The notes beneath the pieces were generated by a model. It searched no databases. It worked only from the letters and a program-made list of their open reading frames with translations, and was not told the DNA's origin. Made by a program: the position numbers and the translations under genes. A stretch of 64,000 nucleotides of DNA from Rhizomicrobium electricum (GTDB lineage Bacteria; Pseudomonadota; Alphaproteobacteria; Micropepsales; Micropepsaceae), in NCBI RefSeq assembly GCF_011762045.1, contig NZ_JAASQS010000003.1:372001-436000 (forward strand). The letters run 5' to 3'. Each line of letters opens with the position of its first letter. The stretch's first letter is position 1. Shown here in pieces: positions 38,161 to 45,330 of the stretch.

Positions 38161-38790
38161 ATGGGACTGGAACAGATACAGCTCCGGCCGGGCATGTATG
38201 TCGGCAACACCGCCGACGGCACCGGGCTCGACAACATGGTCGCCGAGCTGGTCGCCAACGCCATGGCCGAGGCTCCGCCCTGCGACCGCATCGATGTCAG
38301 CCTGTACGACGGCGACGTCGTAGCCGTGCGCGACAACGGCGCCGGCATGCCGGTCGAGACCGATCCCGAATGGGATGTGCCGCTGGCCGAGCTGTTGGTG
38401 ACCCAACTCGGCGGCGCCGCCGATTTCAAGGTTCACCCCAACCGCTCCGAAGACCTCATCGGCGTCGGCCTGCCGGTGGTCAATGCGCTGTCGGAGGAGT
38501 TCGCGGTCCGCATTTGGCGCGGCAGCCTCGAATACGCCATGCGCTTTTATCTCGGCGCCTTCGTCCACCGGCTGCAATGCACCGGGGCGGCCGGCAACTA
38601 CAAAGGCCTGCCGCGGCGCGGCACCGAGATCGCCTTCATCCCCTCGCCCCGCTTCTTCACTTCGACGACTTACGATTTCGCCCGGCTGGAACAGCGCCTG
38701 CGCAAGTTCGAATTCTTCCAGTGCGGTATCGCCATCACCCTCGCCGACAAGCGCGGCGGCCAGACGCGGGAAGCGACCTTCGCGGCGTAA
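38161..38790 (+). CDS. Stand-alone GyrB/ParE-like GHKL ATPase domain protein
   Basis: 209 residues from ATG 38161. It matches only the ATP-binding domain of GyrB/ParE: RPGMYVGNTADGTGL, AELVANAMAEA with the catalytic Glu and Mg-binding Asn, VRDNGAGMPVE with the adenine-binding Asp, IGVGLPVVNALSEEF (lid region) and RGTEIAFIPSPRFF. The transducer, Toprim and tail domains of a gyrase are absent and the gene ends cleanly after LADKRGG. Binding residues look intact, so it could bind ATP. It shares a LexA box with ssb. Function unknown; a gyrase regulator, decoy or repair factor are options. Confidence 0.85.
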   Translation: MGLEQIQLRPGMYVGNTADGTGLDNMVAELVANAMAEAPPCDRIDVSLYDGDVVAVRDNGAGMPVETDPEWDVPLAELLVTQLGGAADFKVHPNRSEDLIGVGLPVVNALSEEFAVRIWRGSLEYAMRFYLGAFVHRLQCTGAAGNYKGLPRRGTEIAFIPSPRFFTSTTYDFARLEQRLRKFEFFQCGIAITLADKRGGQTREATFAA

Positions 38791-38898
38791 GGATCGCCTG
38801 CCCCGCCGAGGAAGTTGACGGGCGAAGCGCTTCGGTCCCGGCGAACTCCGCCGCAGAGCTACACAACTTTTTGCAGTCTGGACGCAAGTCTCGAACAC

Positions 38899-38919
38899 TT
38901 GGTAATGTCTACTTACCAA
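38899..38919. promoter_or_regulatory. Inverted repeat upstream of precursor gene 1, possible operator
   Basis: TTGGTAA (38899-38905) and TTACCAA (38913-38919) form a 7-bp inverted repeat with a 7-base spacer, 48 bases before the precursor start. The local region is AT-richer than its surroundings. No regulator gene is adjacent. Operator function is inferred only from symmetry and position. Confidence 0.4.
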
Positions 38920-38967
38920 TTGGCATGTTACAGCGAAATCGGATTTCTCCGTTCACTAGGAGACTGC

Positions 38968-39120
38968 ATGATGGCCACCGACACGCCTGCGAAAGACCGC
39001 GACGAGAAAGCCACCGACCGCAGGCCGTGGCGCAGCCCGCTTTTCACAGAGCTTGCGGACGTACACGACACCAGCAAGGCTTTCACCCCTGTCGATTTCA
39101 TCACATCCGGCCCGTCGTAA
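38968..39120 (+). CDS. Putative RiPP (lasso-like) precursor peptide 1
   Basis: 50 residues from ATG 38968 (a second ATG follows at once), with AGGAG five bases upstream. A charged, hydrophilic leader (DTPAKDRDEKATDRR) leads into WRSPLFTELADVHDTSK and a short C-terminal stretch AFTPVDFITSGPS. The WxxP...L.D...T layout resembles the YxxP...L...T leader motif recognised by PqqD-like domains in lasso peptide systems, with Trp for Tyr. It aligns without effort to precursor 2, sharing WR.P, LAD, DTSK and terminal GPS. A PqqD-kinase-sulfotransferase-AsnB operon faces it. It is too short to be safe on coding statistics alone; the paralog and context carry the call. Confidence 0.72.
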   Translation: MMATDTPAKDRDEKATDRRPWRSPLFTELADVHDTSKAFTPVDFITSGPS

Positions 39121-39405
39121 TCGCCTGTTGGTTTCACGTCGCGCAGCCACACCAGGCTGCATCCAAATGGACCTCGCCTTGATTTTTGCGGGGCCATCGG
39201 TGCGTTCGGAGTGGTCCATCCGCCTGCTGAGCACCTGTTACGCCGATCCCGCGCCCCTTACGACGGGATGCTCCCATGCAGATGGGACAAGCGGACACGC
39301 ATTCGTGATTCGACCGGAACGCCGCCTCTGCAAATTCTGTAGACATCGCAATCACGTGTGCTTATTTTCACGTAATAGTAGTGTTTGCGTTAGCGGGGGA
39401 GTTCT

Positions 39406-39561
39406 ATGGATACAACCGGAACGACGGCGGATGATCGCTGCGGGAAAACCACCAACCGCAAATCGTGGCGCAACCCGCAAGTTACCGTGCTGGCGGATAT
39501 CGAGGACACGAGCAAGATTGATGATCTGCTCGAATTTTCTGAAAGCCAGGGCCCGTCGTAA
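39406..39561 (+). CDS. Putative RiPP (lasso-like) precursor peptide 2
   Basis: 51 residues from ATG 39406, with a GGGGGAG site just upstream. Homolog of precursor 1: leader TGTTADDRCGKTTNRK, then SWRNPQVTVLADIEDTSK, then IDDLLEFSESQGPS. Conserved against precursor 1 are Lys/Thr/Arg in the leader, WR.P, T.LAD, DTSK, an acidic residue seven positions from that Lys, the following Phe, and C-terminal Gly-Pro-Ser. The stop at 39561 is nine bases from the stop of the convergent AsnB-like gene. The 285 bases between the two precursors hold no third copy that I can see. Confidence 0.72.
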   Translation: MDTTGTTADDRCGKTTNRKSWRNPQVTVLADIEDTSKIDDLLEFSESQGPS

Positions 39562-39569
39562 TTGCCGGC

Positions 39570-41477
39570 TTATCGGTTGCGCCGGCTGAACCATTCGACA
39601 TAGCGCGCAGCCAGAAATCCGTGCAGAGCGATCTGGGTTTCCTGTTCCCATCCCGAATTATGGTCGTCTATTCCACGCGCCGCCAATAGCGCGCGGATTT
39701 TGGCGAAATCGAACATGCGGGTCAGGCTTTCCGACTGCTCCATGCGCGCGATCTCGGCCAGGATTTGCGGCTCGATCGATTTGGCCATGCGCTGGAAGTC
39801 GGGGATCAGATCGTCGTTGAGCCGCCAGCGGGTCTGAAACTCGCGCGGATAGACGCTCTCCAGCGCGCGGCACGCCAGATACCGGTTGCGGCCGTCCTTC
39901 ACGTCCAGGTCTTCGGGAATGGCCAGCCCCAGTTCGACCACCCGCTTGTCGTGGAACGGCCGGGTCAATTCGAGGCCATACCGGGCGGCCTCCGCCGCGC
40001 CGTGGGCAATTGGTCTTTCCATGATCCTGCGCAGCACGCCAATCATGCTGACCCGCATAGCGAGCACATCGTGGACCCGGCCGGCAATTCTGTCGGGATG
40101 GAGGACGCCGCGCGCCGCCAGATCCGCCGCAAATCCCGCGGCGATCGGCGCTCCGTTCCAGAGCGGAGTGCGACGCCGGTACCAACGGCGGATCGCGGGC
40201 GGGGCCAGTACTCCGGCGATATCGCTCTTCAACGTCTGCCATAACGAACGTTCCGACCGGCGCAGTTGGCCGATAAATTCGCGTCCGAAGCGGATCAGCC
40301 GCCCGCGGACGAGAAACCACGCCAGCGCCGATTGCCCGCGGGGGTTCAACGTATAGTCGCCGCCATGCCCGTCCATGATGAGGCGCGCCCCTGCCCCAGC
40401 CAGCGTGGCGTTCAATTCGTCCTGCACGAAGCCGTAACTGAAGTTCGGCGTTCCGCTTTCAAGCCACCGCCGGTCGAGGCCCGACAGTGCATTTTTCCCT
40501 TCGCGCGTGACGTAGCGCACATCGAGCCAGGGCATGTCGCGAATGCACATGTCGACCCAGCGGCGGGCATGACGGATGGTGCCGCGATAGCCCGCGGGCA
40601 TCACCGACGCCGCGGCCGCGAGTTTTTTTCCGGCCGGTTCGAGCACGCTTCCGGCCAGTCCCGCGATCGCCGCGCTGTCATAGCCGCCGCTGAATACCAG
40701 ACCGGGCGTCCCCTTAAGCCGGCGCAAACGGCAAGCCACTGCTTCCTCCAGCACCCGCCGGTAGGCATCGACGTAATAGGCTTCGTCCTTGCCGCAATGG
40801 GCCGGATCGGCGTGCGGCTCCCAATACGTTTGGGTTTCCAGCATCCCGTCGGCAGCCACGGTCATCGTCATGCCGCCGCCGATACCGGCGATGCCGGCAA
40901 AGGGTGTAGCACCGGGGTTCAGCGTCTTGTCGTGAACGATCAGACGGGCAAATTCGTCCTCCGACAATTCGCGCGGCACATCGCTCAAGCTCCACAGCGC
41001 CTTGACCTCGGATGCGAACGCGAAAAATCCGGCGCCGCGGTGAAACACGAAGCCGCGCTGGCCCATGTGATCGCGCGCCAAGATCAGCTTGGTTCCATCC
41101 CACACCGCGATCGCGAAATCGCCGATGAGATGCGCCCCGAAATCCGCGCCCCAGTGCCGATAGGCGGCATGCGCCAGCGCGCTATCGGATAGCGCCGCCA
41201 GCTCCGCGTCGGCAATAGCGAGGTCGCGCGCCAGTTCGCTGCGATTGTCGAGCCGCGCATCGGCGATCAGCATGACGCCGCCGCCGCACACCGGCTGGGC
41301 CTCGAAATCGTCCTCGACGGTCACCCGCATCAGGCAGTGGCCGAGTGCGATCGGTCCGTCGACGGCGAAGCGGCGGCCGTCGGGCCCGCGATGGGCCAGC
41401 GCCCCCCCCATCCGTTCCATATCGGACGCGGCAGCTTCGCGGCCGTCGAACCGCAGGATGCCGAAAATCGCGCTCAC
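39570..41477 (-). CDS. AsnB-like amidotransferase homolog, probable lasso-type macrolactam synthetase
   Basis: 635 residues, two domains of glutamine-hydrolysing asparagine synthetase. The N-terminal domain starts MSAIFGI where true synthetases have the catalytic Cys right after Met (MCGI), so glutaminase activity should be lost; other blocks remain (ALAHRGPDG, LIADARLDNRSEL, GDFAIAVWD). The synthetase domain keeps the PP-loop SGGYDS for ATP. This is the pattern of lasso cyclases (McjC type), which adenylate an Asp/Glu side chain for ring closure. Last gene of a four-gene operon, starting within the sulfotransferase stop (ATGA). Confidence 0.88.
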   Translation of the reverse strand: MSAIFGILRFDGREAAASDMERMGGALAHRGPDGRRFAVDGPIALGHCLMRVTVEDDFEAQPVCGGGVMLIADARLDNRSELARDLAIADAELAALSDSALAHAAYRHWGADFGAHLIGDFAIAVWDGTKLILARDHMGQRGFVFHRGAGFFAFASEVKALWSLSDVPRELSEDEFARLIVHDKTLNPGATPFAGIAGIGGGMTMTVAADGMLETQTYWEPHADPAHCGKDEAYYVDAYRRVLEEAVACRLRRLKGTPGLVFSGGYDSAAIAGLAGSVLEPAGKKLAAAASVMPAGYRGTIRHARRWVDMCIRDMPWLDVRYVTREGKNALSGLDRRWLESGTPNFSYGFVQDELNATLAGAGARLIMDGHGGDYTLNPRGQSALAWFLVRGRLIRFGREFIGQLRRSERSLWQTLKSDIAGVLAPPAIRRWYRRRTPLWNGAPIAAGFAADLAARGVLHPDRIAGRVHDVLAMRVSMIGVLRRIMERPIAHGAAEAARYGLELTRPFHDKRVVELGLAIPEDLDVKDGRNRYLACRALESVYPREFQTRWRLNDDLIPDFQRMAKSIEPQILAEIARMEQSESLTRMFDFAKIRALLAARGIDDHNSGWEQETQIALHGFLAARYVEWFSRRNR

Positions 41478-42343
41478 GTCGTCGTCTCATAGCCGAGACG
41501 GCGCATCATCGCGCCGTGATCGGCTTCTATCCGTTCCGCTTGCTGGCGCGAGAGCGTATCGCGCCAGCCGCCGGCCACGCCGCGGCGGAAAAACCGAGAG
41601 CTGACCGCGGGACGCTCGCGAAAACCGGAGCGGACTTCTTCCGCCTGCAAACGATCGAAACGGGCCGCGTCGACCGCTTTGTTGACGGTCTCGGACGTGG
41701 TGTCGAATTCAAGGAAGGCTGCGATCTTGGCCATAACGCCCGGCGTGTCGGCCTTCATGTCTTCGTAGCGCATCAACAAGCGGCGCACCGGCGCATCGAG
41801 CCAGCCGGCGACATGACCGCTCCAGGTCGGCAGCCACTGCGCCAACTGGCTGCCCATTTTTTTCGAGGTCCTGGCCAGCCGGCAATCGGGATCGGCCATC
41901 CGCGCGATGGCGGCATCGATCGAAATGCCGCTGTGATTGGCAAACGAGACAGCCACATCGCGCGGATCGCGCACGATGACGACGGCGCCTTTGGTGCTCT
42001 CGGGCGGAAACAGCGGCGTGCCGCGCGACGACAGCCAGGCGTCGTGCGTCTTGACGATCGGTGGCTTGCCCGCACTCTCCGCCCAGGCGAGGATGGCGGC
42101 GGACCGGAGCGTCTCGATCTCGTCTTCCGTCAAATCGGAGCTTTCGATGTCGAGAACGTCCTCGAAAAAAAAGCGCGACGACGAAATCCCGCCGATGCGG
42201 CTTCGGTGCGAAGGATCCCACCACGGCGCGTTGTCGTCGTCGAAGCGCACCGGCGCTCCGCCCTGCTCCAGGCTGCGCAAAACCATGCGCACCCAGGTGT
42301 TGCCGGACTTGGGATAGGAGGCGATCCAGTAGATGCCGCTCAT
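41474..42343 (-). CDS. Sulfotransferase (PAPS-dependent)
   Basis: 289 residues. 5'-phosphosulfate loop YPKSGNTWVR at the N terminus, the 3'-phosphate motif VIVRDPRDVAVSFANH with its Arg and Ser, and a C-terminal FFRRGVAGGWRD corresponding to the RKGxxGDWK motif of cytosolic sulfotransferases. It transfers sulfate from PAPS to a hydroxyl or amine. Overlaps on both sides place it in the RiPP-like operon; neither predicted core peptide contains Tyr, so Ser/Thr or another group would have to be the acceptor if the peptide is its substrate. Confidence 0.92.
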   Translation of the reverse strand: MSGIYWIASYPKSGNTWVRMVLRSLEQGGAPVRFDDDNAPWWDPSHRSRIGGISSSRFFFEDVLDIESSDLTEDEIETLRSAAILAWAESAGKPPIVKTHDAWLSSRGTPLFPPESTKGAVVIVRDPRDVAVSFANHSGISIDAAIARMADPDCRLARTSKKMGSQLAQWLPTWSGHVAGWLDAPVRRLLMRYEDMKADTPGVMAKIAAFLEFDTTSETVNKAVDAARFDRLQAEEVRSGFRERPAVSSRFFRRGVAGGWRDTLSRQQAERIEADHGAMMRRLGYETTT

Positions 42344-43245
42344 CCTGCCGTCTCGTGCCGGGCGATCAGATCGACGATCTCTTCGGCGCGCGCGAGCGTC
42401 CGAATCCGCCGCAGTATGACGGACCGAACCCCGCCCACAACGCGACCGGCCATGGCGAACAAGGGGCCGCTGCCGAGCAGATTGTACCCCAGCTTGCTGC
42501 GATAGACGGCCGTCTTCATGTAGCGGAAGGCATCGATGCCCAGCAGCGTCCGCATCTCCTCATGGCGCGGATCGACGGCTTCTTCGAGATAATAGACGCT
42601 CGCCAGCGGCAGCGGTTCGCCGGCGAACGCCTCCACCGGCATGTGAAACTTCTCGAGTTGCGCGCGCGCCCGCTCCAGACCTTCGGTTTCGAACGCCAAA
42701 CCGTCCATCGCGTCGCGCCACAGTTTCAGTCGCGGGAAGGCGGGCTGCACCATCACCGTACCGTCGCGCACTTCGGTCACCGCCACGTCGTCGGCGAGAA
42801 TGGAATAGCCGCGCTTGAGGAACATCGCCGCCAAGGTCGATTTGCCGGCACCGGAAACGCCGGAGAACGCCACCGCCTTGTCGCCGATCCGGACCACCGA
42901 GGCATGCAGCGGCAACAGCCCGCGGCGGAAGCAGACGATCGCGAACACCGTCCCGAACAGGAAGACGCGGATGTCCGGGGCATCGGCGGGCATATGCGGC
43001 GCGATGACGATTTCCCGCCCCTCCGGATCGACGCGATAGGCGGCCACCGCCTTCATCTCGAACCGGCAGGTGCCGTCGTCGGCGATTTGCAGCAGCGGCC
43101 TGCTGGTGTGCGGATTTTCAAGCTCCGGAACCTCGTCCAGCCGGATGGACAGATCGGCCTGGCGCCCGTCGCCGGCCCACGACACCAGGTCGGGAAGCGG
43201 CAGGACGCTGGCGACCTTGAGCCCGCACAGAGCGTAGTAGTTCAT
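42340..43245 (-). CDS. HPr-kinase/phosphorylase-like ATPase
   Basis: 301 residues. The HprK catalytic domain is visible from about 110: LLPLHASVV (conserved His), Walker A GVSGAGKST, and ILADDVAV with the paired Asp. The N-terminal part differs from canonical HprK, and there is no phosphotransferase operon nearby. Homologs in lasso clusters (for example ThcoK and PadeK) phosphorylate the C-terminal Ser of the precursor. Both precursors here end in Ser. ATGA overlaps with the PqqD-like gene before it and the sulfotransferase after it. Confidence 0.87.
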   Translation of the reverse strand: MNYYALCGLKVASVLPLPDLVSWAGDGRQADLSIRLDEVPELENPHTSRPLLQIADDGTCRFEMKAVAAYRVDPEGREIVIAPHMPADAPDIRVFLFGTVFAIVCFRRGLLPLHASVVRIGDKAVAFSGVSGAGKSTLAAMFLKRGYSILADDVAVTEVRDGTVMVQPAFPRLKLWRDAMDGLAFETEGLERARAQLEKFHMPVEAFAGEPLPLASVYYLEEAVDPRHEEMRTLLGIDAFRYMKTAVYRSKLGYNLLGSGPLFAMAGRVVGGVRSVILRRIRTLARAEEIVDLIARHETAG

Positions 43246-43517
43246 GATACGCGGACCAGACCGCTGGCGGCCAGACGGCCGATAAGGTCCACGACATCCT
43301 TCTCGATGACGGCGGCATCGCCCTCGTAATCCCGCATCAGCCCCGCCAGCAGATCCTCGATTTTGGTCGGAGAGGCCAGCGCCCGCCAGACGTCCGCACC
43401 GACGGAATCGAGACCGAAATACTTGCCGCTGTCGACATCCAATAGGACGACCTCATCGCCTACGAGGGTCGACAGGACATCGGGCCTGCAGGCGACGACG
43501 GACGAGCGATCGATCAC
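43242..43517 (-). CDS. PqqD-like RiPP recognition protein
   Basis: 91 residues from GTG 43517 with GGGAG seven bases upstream. Winged-helix RRE fold by pattern: VLLDVDSGKYFGLDSVGADVWRAL, then KIEDLLAGLMRDYEG and VEKDVVDLIGRL-like helices. PqqD-type (lasso B1) proteins bind the leader peptide and hand it to the modifying enzymes. First gene of the four-gene leftward operon. No fused or neighbouring B2 transglutaminase-like protease was found. Confidence 0.9.
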   Translation of the reverse strand: MIDRSSVVACRPDVLSTLVGDEVVLLDVDSGKYFGLDSVGADVWRALASPTKIEDLLAGLMRDYEGDAAVIEKDVVDLIGRLAASGLVRVS

Positions 43518-43632
43518 GACGGGACTCCCGGTACAGCTTCACAACACCATACCTTATCGAACCGCAGGCTCGCAGGTATAGCAAGTCGTCACACCCGCCC
43601 CTGACGGAATATCAGTCCACAAATCGTTGGGG

Positions 43633-45051
43633 CTAAAGGTGCAGTTCCGCCTTGACGCTGCCTTCCGCCGCAAAGGTCGTGACGAAGCCGTCGCGCGTCC
43701 AGGAGAGGGTCGGAGTGCTGAACGATTTGACCTGCCCCGACACCGCCACGACGTTGCCTTGGGGATGGGACAGCGACGAAGCGACTTGCGCCTGCACCTT
43801 GGCGATCTGGTCGCCGACCTTGAATTGCAGCGCCTTTTCCATCGCCTTGCCGAGATCGTCGCCGGCGAGGCCGCGCATCACGCTGAGCATGAAGTTCTGG
43901 GTCAGAACGTCATACTTGACGTTGACGACTCGGATGGTCTGGCTCTTGGCGTCGTATTGCGGCACGCCGCGCAAATAGCCCGAACCGCAGCCCGTCAGGA
44001 ATTCGGTGGGATCGTATTTCTCGGCGATGCAGAAGCTGGCGGCGATCACCACGTCCTGGCCGCTCGGAAGGATCTCGAGCTTGGAAACATTGATCGTGTG
44101 CGTGCCGGAGCGAGGCGGATTCTTTTTCAAGACATCGAGCGCGAGCCGCGCGGCTTCGGCATAGGGCAGCGTCACCGGCACACTGACGGCGAAATGGTTG
44201 GTCGGCCCGTTGACCGGCGCAGGCGGCGGCAGCGCCGTCGGCGTCACCGCGGGCTTGTCGTCGGAGGCCACCAGCCGGGCCCGGACGTCGATGCCGAGGC
44301 CCATCGTCAGCACATTGCTCTGCACCGCCGGCACGCCGACGCGGATGCGTTCGGGCTGCAGCACCAGCCAGGTGGTCGGAGTGGTGTTGAGCTTGACCGG
44401 CGCGAACACGCCTGCCCACAGTTTGGCGACCGGATCGCGCACCACCACCGCGGTGCTGACTTCCTTGTCGAGCACGCCGAGCAGCGGCTTCGACAGGAGT
44501 TCGGGATTCAGGTTCCAGATCGTCGTGAAATCGGTATTGAGCGCGCCGAGCTTCACCCGGCCGTTGGCGAACTGCACCGAGCCGCCCAGATTCGGCCGCA
44601 CCAGCCAGTCCGGGCCGAAGCCGATCGCGGTCACGGCGTTCACCTGCCCTGCGGCATTGATGCCGGTATGCACCGCCGCGAGCGGCCCCGGCAGGGCCAG
44701 ATCGGCATTGAGGGCGAACGGCACCGACAGCGCCAGCGCGGTCCCGCGATTGGTCACCGCGATGGGGCCGGTCCGCACGGCGGAAAGCGTTGTCGTGCAG
44801 TCGCCGATGCCGCATTTGAGCTTCTGGTTCTTCAGATCGGCAAAGCGCTGCGGCGTCTTCTCATTGACGAGACGCGAGAGGTCGCTGAGCGGAATGCTGA
44901 GCGTGGCGGCCACGGTCGAGACCGGCGGCGGCGGTGCGGCGGGCGGCGGCGTAAGGCTCGGCGGCGGGGCGCTGGTTTCGGAAACTCCGCCGCACCCGGC
45001 CAGCAACAAGACACTGCCCAGCACCGCGCACTTCCGTACCCACGTAATCAC
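43633..45051 (-). CDS. DUF4403-type lipoprotein
   Basis: 472 residues from GTG 45051 (GGGAG eight bases upstream). Lipoprotein signal peptide with lipobox LLAGC near residue 18, then a Pro-rich linker. The rest is a long beta-rich domain with IPLSDLSRLVNEKTP at its start, FGPDWLVRPNLGGSVQFANG and a C-terminal part around residues 330-470, matching DUF4403 proteins as I remember them. Probably anchored in the periplasm or outer membrane. Function unknown. Although it follows the RiPP-like genes on the same strand, it lies upstream of that operon with a 115-base gap and looks unrelated. Confidence 0.78.
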   Translation of the reverse strand: MITWVRKCAVLGSVLLLAGCGGVSETSAPPPSLTPPPAAPPPPVSTVAATLSIPLSDLSRLVNEKTPQRFADLKNQKLKCGIGDCTTTLSAVRTGPIAVTNRGTALALSVPFALNADLALPGPLAAVHTGINAAGQVNAVTAIGFGPDWLVRPNLGGSVQFANGRVKLGALNTDFTTIWNLNPELLSKPLLGVLDKEVSTAVVVRDPVAKLWAGVFAPVKLNTTPTTWLVLQPERIRVGVPAVQSNVLTMGLGIDVRARLVASDDKPAVTPTALPPPAPVNGPTNHFAVSVPVTLPYAEAARLALDVLKKNPPRSGTHTINVSKLEILPSGQDVVIAASFCIAEKYDPTEFLTGCGSGYLRGVPQYDAKSQTIRVVNVKYDVLTQNFMLSVMRGLAGDDLGKAMEKALQFKVGDQIAKVQAQVASSLSHPQGNVVAVSGQVKSFSTPTLSWTRDGFVTTFAAEGSVKAELHL

Positions 45052-45330
45052 TGCCCGCACTCCCGAAAACGCGGGGAACCTAGGCGCCCATCGCGGCGGA
45101 TACAATTACGCCGCGGCTGCACATCGTCGCGTTGCGATGAAATCGCAGACATCAAGCCCGCGCCCGCCGGGGGCCCAAGCAACCATTGCGCGTACCGCCC
45201 ATTCTCCTCGGGACGCTGTTTTTTGGCGGTGCTGGCGCGCATCTGCAACATCTGGGCGGGTAGCGGGTTTGTACCGGTTTTAACCGAGGTGTAGATTGCG
45301 CCGCCGCACGACATCAGGGGGCGGGGGTCC

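Noticed and set aside
39121..39405. Search for a third precursor peptide between the two
   Set aside because: No frame on either strand shows the WR.P, DTSK or GPS features.
43633..45051. DUF4403 lipoprotein considered as part of the RiPP operon
   Set aside because: It lies upstream with its own gap before the PqqD gene, which has its own ribosome site; no related function.
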